64,000 nt of DNA from Mycetocola reblochoni REB411 (GCF_900163835.1 NZ_FUKR01000048.1:1-64000); one strand, 5' to 3'. Counted from the stretch's first letter, positions 8,378-17,530 are shown. The notes: generated by a model from the letters alone, not told the origin. A program made the numbers and translations.

Positions 8378-9414
8378 TTCTGCAGCGCGTCGTCGAGCGC
8401 GCTCAGGTTGTCGGTCATCCACTCAATATATCCGGCGCCCTCCGGCAGGGTCTCGGAGAACGGGACGACCGGCAGGCCGGCCTTCTCCGCCTCGGACACG
8501 ACCTGGTCGGCCTCGGCGCCCCCAGACTGCGTGTTGGTGGCGACGAGCGCGAGGTCACCCGAGTCGACGAGGTCGAGCGTCTGCTGCAGCGCCAGCGGAG
8601 GGACGTCATCGCCCTCCTCGACGGCCTCGCTGAAGTCGGCGGGCGTGACGTCGTGCAGGCCGACGCGCTCGAGCAGGTAGCCCGGGACGGGCTCGGTGGC
8701 GAGGCTGTCCCTGCCGTCGGCGACGGAACTCAGGCCGTCCGCGGTCTCCCCGAGCGTGGCGAGCTTCGCGGCGAACGCCTCGTAACCCTCGTGGGCGGCG
8801 TCGGCGATGCTCTCGTCGACGTCGCCGGCGGCGTGGACGAGCTCGTGCGCGAGGTTGTCGACCGCGTCGAAGCTGTACCAGACGTGCTCGTTGAAGCCCT
8901 CGATGTGGTCGTGGCCCTCGTGCTCGTCCTCGCCCTCCTCGGCGTGGTCGTGGGCGTCCTCCGTCTCGGTGGTCTCCGCGGCGTCCGCGTCCTCCCCCTC
9001 GTGGTCGTGGCTGTGCTCCTCGGCACCGGGCATGAGCCCGGAGAGCTCGGAGGCGTTGAGCACCACGGCCGTGTCGTTGCCGGAGGCGCTGATCAGGCTG
9101 TCGATGAACGGGTCGAAGCCGCCGCCGTTCTCGATGATGATGTCGGCCTTGCTGATGGCGAGCTGGTCCTGCGCGGTCGCCTCGTACTCGTGCGGGTCCT
9201 GGGCGGAGGAGTCGATGATGCTGGTGACCTCGGCGGTGTCGCCGAGGACGGAGCTGGCGATGTCGCCGTAGACGTTGGTCGACGCCACGACGGTCAGCAC
9301 GCCGTCAGCGCCGGGGCTCTGGTCGCCTCCGCCGCTGTCGGCCGACGAGCAGCCGGTGATGACGATCGCGGTGAGCGGGAGGGCCCCGAGGGCCAGGAGG
9401 CGACGATTCTGCAT
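8374..9414 (-). CDS. znuA: Zinc-binding lipoprotein ZnuA
   Basis: A 346-residue solute-binding lipoprotein with signal peptide and lipobox (IVITGCSS). Between about residues 115 and 160 it has a long His/Asp/Glu-rich loop (HSHDHEGEDADA, then HDHAEEGEDEHEGHDH), the hallmark of zinc-specific cluster A-I binding proteins. It captures Zn2+ outside the membrane for ZnuBC. The ATG follows a strong promoter by only 6 nt (TACGAT at 9426-9421), so the mRNA is probably leaderless. First gene of znuA-znuC-znuB. Confidence 0.94.
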   Translation of the reverse strand: MQNRRLLALGALPLTAIVITGCSSADSGGGDQSPGADGVLTVVASTNVYGDIASSVLGDTAEVTSIIDSSAQDPHEYEATAQDQLAISKADIIIENGGGFDPFIDSLISASGNDTAVVLNASELSGLMPGAEEHSHDHEGEDADAAETTETEDAHDHAEEGEDEHEGHDHIEGFNEHVWYSFDAVDNLAHELVHAAGDVDESIADAAHEGYEAFAAKLATLGETADGLSSVADGRDSLATEPVPGYLLERVGLHDVTPADFSEAVEEGDDVPPLALQQTLDLVDSGDLALVATNTQSGGAEADQVVSEAEKAGLPVVPFSETLPEGAGYIEWMTDNLSALDDALQK

Positions 9415-9420
9415 GTCCCC

Positions 9421-9448
9421 ATCGTAGGTTATTGATAACGGTTGTCAA
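9421..9448 (-). promoter_or_regulatory. znuA promoter with overlapping Zur-type box
   Basis: Minus strand: TTGACA (9448-9443), 16-bp spacer, TACGAT (9426-9421), then 6 nt to the ATG. The 17-bp near-palindrome TTGACAACCGTTATCAA (9448-9432; arms of 8 with one mismatch) covers the -35 and most of the spacer, an arrangement suited to repression by zinc-loaded Zur. Confidence 0.65.
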
Positions 9449-9536
9449 AATCGGGTCATGGCTGCCGGCCCGCTTCTCCTCACCGCCGGGCTGCCGCGTG
9501 AGGACGAGGACGCCGTTCCCGCCTCCCGGCGCGCAG

Positions 9537-9568
9537 AACGGGCCGGGAGCGTGTGCTCCCGGCCCGTT
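9537..9568 (-). terminator. Terminator of the betaine ABC operon
   Basis: Perfect 14-bp stem: AACGGGCCGGGAGC at 9537-9550 and its complement at 9555-9568, with a 4-nt loop. It lies 17 nt past the stop of the substrate-binding protein gene. No clear U-tract, as is common in high-GC actinobacteria. Confidence 0.8.
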
Positions 9569-9585
9569 CCGACGGAATGCCGCTG

Positions 9586-10482
9586 TTACTTGGTCAGCCC
9601 GTCGACGTACTCCTGGTTGTCGGCGATCCACTGCTCGACGATGGGACCGTAGTCGTCGGTGTCGTTCTCGTTGAACATCACGTTCTCCAGCGAGTAGAGG
9701 TGCTCGTTGTCCATCGAGAAGTTCTGCAGCCAGCCGGTCAGGGTCGGGTACTTCTCCTCGAACTCGTTCGAGCCGAAGGAGTGGATGCCCTCGGCGCCGC
9801 CGAGCGCGCCCTTCGGGTCCTCGAGGTCCTTGATCGGGAACGCGTCGTAGGCCCAGTGCGGGCGCCACAGCGTCACAGCGACGTTGTCGCCCTTGTCAGT
9901 GGCGGCCTTCAGCTCGGTGAGCATCGCCGGGGTGGAGGAGGTCAGGTAGTCCATGTCCTCGAGGCCGTACTCCGGGATCACCTTGTCGGTGGTCACCTCG
10001 GTCAGGCCGGCGCCCGGCTCGATGCCGACCAGCTGGTTGCCGAACAGGTCGGCGTTGTCGGCGAGCTCGTCGAGCGAGTCGATCGGGGCGTCCTCGTTGA
10101 CCGCGATGGTCAGCTTGGCCTCCTCGTTCCACGCGCCGAGGTCGGTGATCTTGTCACCGTACTGGTCGATGTAGCTCTTGTGGGTGACCGGCAGCCAGGT
10201 GTCGAGGGTCAGGTCGTAGTCGTTGTCCGACAGGCCCTGGTAGACGGGTGCGGGGTCGGCGTACTCGAGCTCGACCTCGTAGCCCTCGCCCTCGAGCACG
10301 GCCTTCCAGAGCTCGCTCGCGGCGATGCCCTCGTCCCAGCCGTTGAACACGGCGATGGTGACGTCCTTCGCGTCGCCGTTCTCGAGCGTCTCGTCGGACG
10401 ACCCGGAGGAGGAGCAGCCGGCGACGCCGAGCAGTCCGGCGACGGCGACGCCGCTCAGGGCGATCTTGGTGAATGACTTCAT
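9586..10482 (-). CDS. Glycine betaine/osmoprotectant ABC substrate-binding lipoprotein
   Basis: A 298-residue OpuAC/ProX-type lipoprotein. ATG at 10482 is chosen because it starts the signal peptide MKSFTKIALSG with lipobox LLGVAGCSS, and AAAGGAAA precedes it; the frame extends upstream without coding character. The mature part has the Trp-containing stretches typical of quaternary-ammonium binding (FNGWDEGIAASELWKAVL, TLDTWLPVTH, VTLWRPHWAYDAF), whose aromatic residues form the betaine cage. It is last in the operon, 99 bp after the permease gene, so it may also be transcribed separately. Confidence 0.9.
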   Translation of the reverse strand: MKSFTKIALSGVAVAGLLGVAGCSSSGSSDETLENGDAKDVTIAVFNGWDEGIAASELWKAVLEGEGYEVELEYADPAPVYQGLSDNDYDLTLDTWLPVTHKSYIDQYGDKITDLGAWNEEAKLTIAVNEDAPIDSLDELADNADLFGNQLVGIEPGAGLTEVTTDKVIPEYGLEDMDYLTSSTPAMLTELKAATDKGDNVAVTLWRPHWAYDAFPIKDLEDPKGALGGAEGIHSFGSNEFEEKYPTLTGWLQNFSMDNEHLYSLENVMFNENDTDDYGPIVEQWIADNQEYVDGLTK

Positions 10483-10581
10483 TGCTGATGTTTCCTTTCT
10501 TCCCGCCGCGAGGCGGGTCGTGGGGATTGTGATGCGGGTACCGATGGGCGGCACGGTGATCACGGCACGGGGCCGTGTCGG

Positions 10582-11499
10582 CTAGTGGGGGGTCTTGACG
10601 ATCGACGCGGCGGCCTTGTCCGCGGCCGAGTCCGCGTCATCGCTCGCACGCGACGGGGACGCGGCGCGCACACGACGCTTACGGCCGCCGAGCGAGGCGG
10701 AGAGCCGGTCGAGGAAGATCGCGATGATCACCACGGAGAGTCCGGCCTCGAAGCCCAGGCCCACGTCGATCCGGTTCAGCGCGGCGACGACCTCGCCTCC
10801 GAGACCGCCCGCACCGACCATTCCGGCGATGACGACCATCGACAGCGAGAGCATGATCACCTGGTTGACGCCAGCCATGATCGACGGCATCGCCAGCGGC
10901 AGCTGGATCTGACGCAGGATGCGGCCGGGGGTGGCGCCGAACGCCTGGCCGGCCTCGACGACCTCCCTGTCGACACCACGGATGCCGAGCTCGGTGAGCC
11001 GGACGCCGGGCGCCATGGCAAAGATGATGGTCGCGACGATGCCGGGGACCACACCGACCCGGAACAGGATGAGCGCGGGGATCAGGTAGACGAAGGCGGG
11101 CATGGTCTGCAGGAAGTCGAGGATCGGCTTGATGATCTTCGACGCCGTGTCCGACCGGGCGGCGAGTATGCCGAGCGGGATGCTGATCAGGATCGCGATC
11201 GCACTGGCGACGAGGACGAGCGCGAGGGTGTCCATCGCGTTGTCCCACTGGTCGACGCCGACGATGACGAGCAGGCCGATCGCCGAGCCGAGCGCGAACA
11301 CCCAGCCACGCGCGATGAAGGCGAGCACGACGGCGATGATGATGATCACCCAGAACGGCGGCGACGCCAGCACGACGTCGACGGCATCGTAGATGCCGGC
11401 GGCGATCGCACGGATGACGTCGAACAGCCCGCCGAGGGTGGCGGTGATCCAGGCGACGGCCTCTTCGGCCCAGTCGCCGAGGGGGATACGGAACTCCAT
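10582..11499 (-). CDS. Glycine betaine/osmoprotectant ABC permease
   Basis: A 305-residue BPD-type inner membrane protein (OpuAB/ProW-like) with about six to seven helices and the EAA loop EAGQAFGATPGRILRQIQLP that docks onto the ATPase. The ATG at 11499 shares one base with the ATPase stop (TGATG) and has AAGGGAG upstream; an in-frame GTG at 11502 is less well spaced. The basic C-terminal tail (GGRKRRVRAAS) is probably cytoplasmic. Confidence 0.9.
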   Translation of the reverse strand: MEFRIPLGDWAEEAVAWITATLGGLFDVIRAIAAGIYDAVDVVLASPPFWVIIIIAVVLAFIARGWVFALGSAIGLLVIVGVDQWDNAMDTLALVLVASAIAILISIPLGILAARSDTASKIIKPILDFLQTMPAFVYLIPALILFRVGVVPGIVATIIFAMAPGVRLTELGIRGVDREVVEAGQAFGATPGRILRQIQLPLAMPSIMAGVNQVIMLSLSMVVIAGMVGAGGLGGEVVAALNRIDVGLGFEAGLSVVIIAIFLDRLSASLGGRKRRVRAASPSRASDDADSAADKAAASIVKTPH

Positions 11500-12824
11500 C
11501 ACTTGCTCCCTTCGCTCGCGGCCAGCTCATCGTCGGTGGGGCCCCCCGTGTCGCGCAGCGTCTGCGTGATCAGGTCGACCGGGACGGTGACCGGGGGCTC
11601 GACGACGGGCAGCTCGCTCGTGTTCGACGGCTGGTTGGCCAGCGCCGCGAGCAGCGTGACGCGGGGGACGACGCCGATGAGGCGGGCGTTGTCGTCGACG
11701 ACGGCGATGGGCAGGCTGGAGTCGGCCGAGTACTCGAAGAGCTCGCTGAGGTGCTGGTCCGCCGTGACCGTGGCGGGGTCGTTGCGGACGACCTTCATCA
11801 GGTCGTTCTCGCCGGACCGCACCTGCTGGAGCACGTCGCGGTCGAAGGCGACACCGACGAGCTTGCGGCCGTGGCCGACCACGAACACGGCGGAGGTCTG
11901 CAGATCGCGCATGACACGCAGCGCGCCGCGGGGGCCCGCGCTGACCTGGACGACCGAGCGCACGGGCTCCATGACGCCGGAGGCGGTGAGCACGCGGGCA
12001 CGGTCGACGTCCTGGACGAACTGGGCGACGTAGTCGTTGGCCGGGTCCGTGAGGATGTCGTCGGGCGTGCCGACCTGGACGATCCGGCCGTCGCGCATGA
12101 CGGCGATCCGGTCACCGAGGAACATCGCCTCGTTGAGGTCGTGGGTGATGAAGATGATCGTCTTGCCGAGCTCCTGCTGGAGCTCGATCAGCTGCTCCTG
12201 CATCTCGCGCCGGATCAGCGGGTCGAGCGCGCTGAATGCCTCGTCCATGAGCAGGATGTCGGTGTCGGCGGCGAGCGCACGGGCCAGGCCGACGCGCTGC
12301 TGCATTCCGCCGGAGAGCTCGCCGGGGAGCTTGTCCTCCCAGCCCTTCAGGCCGACGCGCTCGACGATGCGCTGCGCGCGCTCGCGCCGTTCGGCCGCTC
12401 CGACGCCCTGGATCTCGAGGGCGTAGGCGGCGTTGTCCAGCACCGTGCGGTGCGGCAGCAGCGCGAAGTGCTGGAACACCATCGACACGTTCGTGCGGCG
12501 GACCTCGCGCAGCTCCGCGTCGGAGATGCCGACGATCTCGGTGCCGAACACCGAGACGCTGCCGGCGGTGCTGTCCCACAGGCCGTTCAGCATGCGAATG
12601 AGGGTGGACTTTCCGGAGCCGGACAGCCCCATGACCACGAAGATCTCGCCCTGGTGCACATCGAAGCTGGCGTCGATCACGGCCGCGGTGCCGAGCGACG
12701 CCACCTGCTCGCGGCTCTCGCCGGCCTGGAGGCGGCGGACCGCCTCCTTCGGCTTGCGGCCGAAGACCTTGTACACATTCTGGGCTCGGACGGCGACCGT
12801 CCGTGTTTCGTCAATGCCTGACAC
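11499..12824 (-). CDS. Glycine betaine/osmoprotectant ABC ATPase with CBS domains
   Basis: A 441-residue OpuAA/ProV-type ATPase: Walker [10 protein letters not shown], signature [15 protein letters not shown], Walker [15 protein letters not shown], then a tandem CBS pair from about residue 270 ([16 protein letters not shown]... [25 protein letters not shown]). In related OpuA importers the CBS pair senses ionic strength and can bind c-di-AMP. GTG at 12824 is preferred for its GGAGAG site; an ATG at 12866 would add 14 residues but lacks a clear site. First gene of the operon, preceded by a long structured leader. Confidence 0.92.
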   Translation of the reverse strand: MSGIDETRTVAVRAQNVYKVFGRKPKEAVRRLQAGESREQVASLGTAAVIDASFDVHQGEIFVVMGLSGSGKSTLIRMLNGLWDSTAGSVSVFGTEIVGISDAELREVRRTNVSMVFQHFALLPHRTVLDNAAYALEIQGVGAAERRERAQRIVERVGLKGWEDKLPGELSGGMQQRVGLARALAADTDILLMDEAFSALDPLIRREMQEQLIELQQELGKTIIFITHDLNEAMFLGDRIAVMRDGRIVQVGTPDDILTDPANDYVAQFVQDVDRARVLTASGVMEPVRSVVQVSAGPRGALRVMRDLQTSAVFVVGHGRKLVGVAFDRDVLQQVRSGENDLMKVVRNDPATVTADQHLSELFEYSADSSLPIAVVDDNARLIGVVPRVTLLAALANQPSNTSELPVVEPPVTVPVDLITQTLRDTGGPTDDELAASEGSK

Positions 12825-13087
12825 GTTCTCTCCACGCGCGCCGGTCGGGTCCGGCAGTGCGCTCATCTGTTCTCACGACCGGGCCGATGACGTCGTGCCG
12901 GATCCCCATCCATCAAGCGGGTGACACGCGGATCCTTCTACGCCGTGCCACGCGATTCGGGTGATCCCGGGGGCGGTCATGGGACCGCCGCCAACGCCTC
13001 CGACCGTACGCCGCACCCCCACGAAACGGGCCGTGGTAATGCGATCGCGGACTGGATTTGCACCCCGAGGGGCCGCCAACCAGGCTA
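12825..13087 (-). ncRNA. Structured 5' leader of the betaine operon (candidate regulatory RNA)
   Basis: No gene is seen in 12867-13299. On the minus strand TAGCCT (13087-13082) is a good actinobacterial -10, which would give a leader of about 250 nt. It contains three possible hairpins: CTGG/CCAG ends enclosing a CCC-CTCG-GGG stem-loop (13083-13052), CCACG/CGTGG (13036-13019) and a perfect 7-bp GGCGGTC/GACCGCC with a 4-nt loop (12989-12972). It does not match the c-di-AMP (ydaO) consensus I know. The -35 is poor and the transcript is inferred. Confidence 0.35.
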
Positions 13088-13184
13088 ACGCGGCTCGGTG
13101 CCGCCCGTCGTGCCCCGTGCACTCCCCGTGGGTCATGAACGTCGAGCCTTTCGGGAGGGAGTACGTCGAAACCCCCGATCAGCA

Positions 13185-13264
13185 TGGATTTGCGCACAAG
13201 GATGCCATCGTTGCGTTTTCGTTACCCCACAGGTGCACCCCACGGCGTATTTGCGCACGAACGG
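13185..13264 (+). repeat. Direct repeats upstream of the AraC-family gene
   Basis: ATTTGCGCAC occurs at 13187-13196 and again at 13250-13259, 63 bp apart and on the same face; a shorter relative, GGATTTGCACC, lies near 13054. They lie just ahead of the AraC-family start at 13300. Direct repeats are the usual form of AraC-family sites, so autoregulation is an inference. Confidence 0.35.
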
Positions 13265-13299
13265 CGACCAGCCGCGCCCGCGACGCCTAGCCTGGGAGC

Positions 13300-14106
13300 G
13301 TGAGCCCCCGCCCCTCGCCGCCCTCGCCCGGCCTCGTCGACGCCCGAGCACTGCCCCGCTACGCGGCCGGCGCCTTCCCCGTGCCGTTCGTGATCCAGAG
13401 CATGAGCGAGCGCGTCGAGCAGGACACCGTCTGGCAGGAGCACTCCCACCCGACGCACGAGCTGATCTGGCACGAGAACGGCGCGTCCAGCGCCACCGTC
13501 GGCCGCAGGCGCTGGACGATCACGCGGTCGATGGGCCTGTGGATCCCCGCGGGGACACCGCACTCCGGGCGGATGCCGGCCGGCAGCACGTACCGGGCCC
13601 ATCAGTTCTCCGTCTCCGCCACACCCGCGCTGGCCGCCGAGGCGGTCGGCATCGAGCTGACCCCTCTGCTCCGGCTGCTGCTGGAACGCCTCGGCGAGAA
13701 CGGGCTGGCCGACGCCTCGCGGGCGCTGACCGAGGAGATGGTGCTCGACGTCATGCGCCCCTCCCCCCGCCGTCTGCTGCTCGAACTGCCGCAGTCCCCC
13801 CTGCTCCGGCCGATCGCGGACCGCTGTCAGGACAGCCCGTCCGACACCACGACCCTCGCCGAGTGGTCGTCGCTGCTCGGGGTGTCGTCCCGGACGATCA
13901 CGCGCAGCTTCCTCGCTGAGACGGGCGTCGGCTTCAGCCAGTGGGTGGCGACGGCGAAGGCCCAGCACGCCATCGCCGCGCTCACCAGGGGCGAGTCGCT
14001 CGACGACGTCGCCGAGCAGGTCGGCTACGCCTCGGCGAGCGCCTTCAGCACCGCGTTCCGCCGCGTGACGGGGACGAGCCCCGGCAGGTTCCGCACCGGC
14101 GGGTGA
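13300..14106 (+). CDS. AraC-family transcriptional regulator
   Basis: A 268-residue regulator with an N-terminal cupin sensor domain (HSHPTHELIWHENG... IPAGTPHSG, about 45-110) and a C-terminal double HTH (LGVSSRTITRSFLAETGVGFSQW then DDVAEQVGYASASAFSTAFRRVTG), ending with the family-typical TSPGRFR. The GTG start has TAGCCT at 13288-13293, 6 nt upstream, suggesting a leaderless mRNA. It is immediately upstream of, and co-directional with, the siderophore importer, so control of iron uptake is likely; the ligand is unknown. Confidence 0.88.
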   Translation: MSPRPSPPSPGLVDARALPRYAAGAFPVPFVIQSMSERVEQDTVWQEHSHPTHELIWHENGASSATVGRRRWTITRSMGLWIPAGTPHSGRMPAGSTYRAHQFSVSATPALAAEAVGIELTPLLRLLLERLGENGLADASRALTEEMVLDVMRPSPRRLLLELPQSPLLRPIADRCQDSPSDTTTLAEWSSLLGVSSRTITRSFLAETGVGFSQWVATAKAQHAIAALTRGESLDDVAEQVGYASASAFSTAFRRVTGTSPGRFRTGG

Positions 14107-14266
14107 GCGGGACCGCGCGGCGCCGCGGCGCGCAGCCGGGGCACCGTGCCCCGGCGCCGGGCCGTGCATGGTCACGCGCGGTCGCGCTCCACCGGCCGCG
14201 ACTGTCCGATCCGCGAAGAAGAGTGTCTGCTCTGCGTGATTGCAATGCCCCTAGCGCTCATCTACC

Positions 14267-14285
14267 TTTGCTTAGGCAATCCTTA
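14267..14285 (+). promoter_or_regulatory. IdeR/DmdR-type iron box
   Basis: The 19-mer TTTGCTTAGGCAATCCTTA matches the actinobacterial iron box TTAGGTTAGGCTAACCTAA at 14 of 19 positions, including the central TTAGGC and the CCT. It lies 89 bp upstream of the siderophore-binding lipoprotein gene. Repression in iron-replete cells is inferred. Confidence 0.6.
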
Positions 14286-14373
14286 TCAGTCGTGCGACGA
14301 CGGGTCCCCCGAACGCGCCGACGGCCCTCCCCTCTCCCCGCGCCGGCCCGTGCCGCGCCCCCGAAAGGACACC

Positions 14374-15408
14374 ATGGCTCGCGCCTCCCGCCTGCTCGCC
14401 CTCCCCGCCGCCGCGCTCCTCGTCGCCGGCCTCGCCTCCTGCTCGTCCGGCACGGGCGACGCCGACGCCACCGCCACCTCCGGAAGCGGCGACTGGACCC
14501 CCGTCACCATCGAGCACGCGCTCGGCACGACGACGATCGAGACCAAGCCCGAGCGCGTCGCGACCGTCGCGTGGGCCAACCACGAGGTCCCCCTCGCACT
14601 CGGCGTCGTCCCCGTCGGCATGGCCGCGGCCAACTTCGGCGACGATGACGGCGATGGCCTGCTGCCCTGGGTCGACGAGAAGCTCGACGAGCTCGGCGCC
14701 GACACCCCCGTCCTGTTCGACGAGACCGACGGCATCGACTTCGAGGGCGTGGCCGACACCAACCCCGACGTGATCCTCGCCGCCTACTCGGGCCTGACGC
14801 AGGAGGACTACGACACCCTGAGCGAGATCGCGCCGGTCGTCGCCTACCCCGAGACCGCCTGGGGCACCCCGTGGCGCGAGATGATCGAGTTCAACAGCCG
14901 CGCGCTCGGCCTGGCCGACGAGGGCGAGGCGCTGATCGGCGACCTGGAGACCGAGATCGCCGCAGCCGCAGCGGAGCACCCCGAGCTCGGCGAGTCGACC
15001 GCGATGTTCCTCACCCACGTCGACACGAGCGACCTCAGCGAGGTCAGCTTCTACACCACCCACGACACCAGGGCGATGTTCTTCGAGGACCTCGGCCTGA
15101 AGACGCCGGAGAGCATCGCGAGCGCCTCGGCCGAGACGGACAAGTTCGCCCTGACCACGAGCGCCGAGCAGGCCGACTCCTTCTCCGACGTCGACATCAT
15201 CGTCACCTACGGCGACGAGGAGCTCGTCGAGACCCTCGAGGGCGACCCGCTGCTCTCCCAGATGCCCGCCGTCGCCAACGGGGCGATCGTCAGCCTGCCC
15301 GGCGACCAGCCGCTCGGCACCGCGGCGAACCCGACGCCGCTGTCGATCTCCTGGATCCTCGACGACTACGTCGGGCTGCTCGGCGAGGCCGCCGCCCGCT
15401 CGGAGTGA
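14374..15408 (+). CDS. Fe-siderophore ABC substrate-binding lipoprotein
   Basis: A 344-residue class III (FepB/FecB-like) binding protein. Signal peptide and lipobox LVAGLASCSS are followed by the periplasmic-binding fold, with the typical KPERVATVAWANHEVPLALG at the start and NPDVILAAYSGLTQEDY in the middle. ATG at 14374 has GAAAGGA upstream. It delivers a ferric siderophore to the two permeases that follow; the siderophore cannot be told. First gene of a four-gene operon with stop-start overlaps and an IdeR-type box upstream. Confidence 0.92.
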   Translation: MARASRLLALPAAALLVAGLASCSSGTGDADATATSGSGDWTPVTIEHALGTTTIETKPERVATVAWANHEVPLALGVVPVGMAAANFGDDDGDGLLPWVDEKLDELGADTPVLFDETDGIDFEGVADTNPDVILAAYSGLTQEDYDTLSEIAPVVAYPETAWGTPWREMIEFNSRALGLADEGEALIGDLETEIAAAAAEHPELGESTAMFLTHVDTSDLSEVSFYTTHDTRAMFFEDLGLKTPESIASASAETDKFALTTSAEQADSFSDVDIIVTYGDEELVETLEGDPLLSQMPAVANGAIVSLPGDQPLGTAANPTPLSISWILDDYVGLLGEAAARSE

Positions 15409-16451
15409 CCCTCCCCCGCACCGCACCAGCCGCCTCGGGCGTCGACGTCGTTCGTCGCCCGAGGCGGCTTCGCGCGCTCTGGCTCGCCGTCGCGCTGGGG
15501 ACACTGGTGGCGCTCTGCGTCGCCTCCGTCAGCATCGGCTCACGCCAGGTCGCCCTCGACGACATCCTCGCCGCCCTCGGCGGCGGCACCGACGGCTTCG
15601 ACCAGGCCGCCGTCGCGACCCGGATCCCCCGCACACTGCTCGCCGTCCTCGCCGGCGCCGCGCTCGGGCTGGCCGGAGCGGTCATGCAGGGCGTCACCCG
15701 CAACCCGCTCGCCGATCCAGGGATCCTCGGCGTCAACATGGGCGCGACCCTCGCCGTCGTCTGCGGGCTGGCGTTCGTCGGCGTCTCCTCCGCCACCGCG
15801 ACCATCTGGATCGCCATCGCCGGGGCCGGCGCGGCCGCGGTGTTCGTCTACGTCGTCGGCTCGCTCGGCCGCGGAGGCGCCACGCCGCTCAAGCTCGCGC
15901 TCGCCGGCGCGGCCACGACCGCGGCGCTGGCCTCGTTCATCAGCGCCGTCGTCCTGCCGCGCAACGACATCGCCGGCAACGTGCGTTCCTGGCAGATCGG
16001 CGGGGTCGGCGGCGCCACCAGCGATTCGATCGCCGTCGTGCTGCCCTTCCTCATCGCCGGGACGGCCATCTGCCTGCTCTCCGCCCGTTCGCTGAACTCG
16101 CTCGCGCTCGGCGACGAGCTGGCGGCGGGACTCGGCGAGCGCGTCGCCGTGGCCCGGGCGGCCGCCGCGCTCGGCGCGGTCGTCCTCTGCGGGGCGAGCA
16201 CGGCGCTGACCGGGCCGATCGGCTTCGTCGGTCTCGTCGTGCCGCACCTGTTCCGGCTGCTCGTCGGCATCGACCACCGCTGGCTGCTGCCGTTCTCCGC
16301 GCTCGGCGGGGCCGTGCTCCTCGTCGCCGCGGACGTCATCGGCCGCGTCGTGGCACGGCCGTCCGAGGTCGACGTCGGCATCATCACCGCGCTCATCGGG
16401 GCACCGGTGTTCATCGCCATCGTGCGCCGCCAGAAGGTGAGGGAACTGTGA
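15405..16451 (+). CDS. Fe-siderophore ABC permease 1 (FecCD family)
   Basis: A 348-residue polytopic permease of the FecCD/BtuC family. Family motifs include RIPRTLLAVLAGAALGLAG, MQGVTRNPLADPGILGVNMG and the cytoplasmic coupling segment GFVGLVVPHLFRLLVGIDHR. The GTG start overlaps the preceding stop (GTGA), showing translational coupling; a much longer in-frame extension upstream is antisense-like noise over the lipoprotein gene. Probably pairs with the next permease as a heterodimer. Confidence 0.93.
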   Translation: MTLPRTAPAASGVDVVRRPRRLRALWLAVALGTLVALCVASVSIGSRQVALDDILAALGGGTDGFDQAAVATRIPRTLLAVLAGAALGLAGAVMQGVTRNPLADPGILGVNMGATLAVVCGLAFVGVSSATATIWIAIAGAGAAAVFVYVVGSLGRGGATPLKLALAGAATTAALASFISAVVLPRNDIAGNVRSWQIGGVGGATSDSIAVVLPFLIAGTAICLLSARSLNSLALGDELAAGLGERVAVARAAAALGAVVLCGASTALTGPIGFVGLVVPHLFRLLVGIDHRWLLPFSALGGAVLLVAADVIGRVVARPSEVDVGIITALIGAPVFIAIVRRQKVREL

Positions 16452-17530
16452 ACAGTGCAGGAGCGGCACAGGCCTCCACCCTGCCGAGCGGTGGCGCACA
16501 CGAGGCCACGCTCGCGGCCGTCGTCCGCACCCGCCGCGGCGGCGCCAGGCGGAGGCGGATCGTCATCGCGGGCCTGGCGGTCGCGATCGCCGTCGTCGCC
16601 GCGGTCAGCCTGATGGTCGGGCAGACGGTGTACTCACCCGCGCAGGTCGTCGACGTGGTCCTCGGGCACGACGTGCCCGGCGCCTCCTTCACCGTCGGCC
16701 GGCTCCGCCTGCCCCGGACCGCGCTGGCCGTGCTCGCCGGGTTCAGCTTCGGCCTGGCGGGGGTGTCCTTCCAGACGATGCTCCGCAACCCGCTGGCGAG
16801 CCCCGACATCATCGGCATCTCCTCGGGGGCCAGCGCGGCCGCGGCGTTCGCGATCGTCACGCTTCACCTGTCGTCCGCAGCGGTCTCCGTGTTCGCCATC
16901 GTCTCCGGGCTCGCCGTGGCCCTGCTCGTGTACGCGCTCGCGCACCGTGGCGGGGTCGCCGGCACGCGGCTCATCCTCATCGGGATCGGCGTCGCCGCCA
17001 TGCTCGACAGCGCGACGGCGTACGTGCTCTCGCAGGCGGCCGAGTGGGACCTGCAGGCCGCGACCCGCTGGCTGACGGGCAGCCTGAACGGCGCGAGCTG
17101 GTCCGGCGTCGTGCCCGTGCTCGTCGCGACCGCCGTGCTCACACCCCTGCTGCTGGCCCAGTCAGGCAACCTGACCACCACCCGGCTCGGCGACGACACC
17201 GCCGCCGCGCTCGGCGTCCGCGTCGACAGGACCCGGCTGATCGTCGTCGTCTGCGCGGTCGGCCTGATCTCCTTCGCGACGGCCGCCGCAGGACCCATCG
17301 CCTTCGTCGCGTTCCTGTCCGGCCCGATCGCAGCCCGGATCGTCGGCCCGCACGGCTCGCCGCTGCTGCCCGCCGCGCTGGTGGGCGCGCTGCTCGTGCT
17401 CGTCGCCGACTTCGCCGGGCAGTTCCTGCTCGGGACGCGCTTCCCCGTCGGCGTGGTCACCGGCGTGCTCGGCGCCCCCTACCTGATCTACCTCATCATC
17501 CGCAGCAACCGCCAGGGAGGCTCACTGTGA
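16448..17530 (+). CDS. Fe-siderophore ABC permease 2 (FecCD family)
   Basis: A 360-residue FecCD-family permease, the second half of the heterodimeric channel. Seen: RLPRTALAVLAGFSFGLAG, QTMLRNPLASPDIIGISSGA and GPIAFVAFLSGPIAARIVG. The Arg-rich N-terminus (RRGGARRRRIV) suggests an inside-first topology. GTG start in a GTGA overlap with permease 1. Confidence 0.93.
   Translation: MNSAGAAQASTLPSGGAHEATLAAVVRTRRGGARRRRIVIAGLAVAIAVVAAVSLMVGQTVYSPAQVVDVVLGHDVPGASFTVGRLRLPRTALAVLAGFSFGLAGVSFQTMLRNPLASPDIIGISSGASAAAAFAIVTLHLSSAAVSVFAIVSGLAVALLVYALAHRGGVAGTRLILIGIGVAAMLDSATAYVLSQAAEWDLQAATRWLTGSLNGASWSGVVPVLVATAVLTPLLLAQSGNLTTTRLGDDTAAALGVRVDRTRLIVVVCAVGLISFATAAAGPIAFVAFLSGPIAARIVGPHGSPLLPAALVGALLVLVADFAGQFLLGTRFPVGVVTGVLGAPYLIYLIIRSNRQGGSL

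Noticed and set aside
9432-9674. Plus-strand ORF between znuA and the betaine-binding protein gene
   Set aside because: It starts in the Zur-type box, crosses the terminator and runs antisense into the binding-protein gene.
12867-13299. c-di-AMP (ydaO) or cobalamin riboswitch ahead of the betaine operon
   Set aside because: A GGGGTGCAAATCC-like string is present, but the other conserved blocks of either class are missing.
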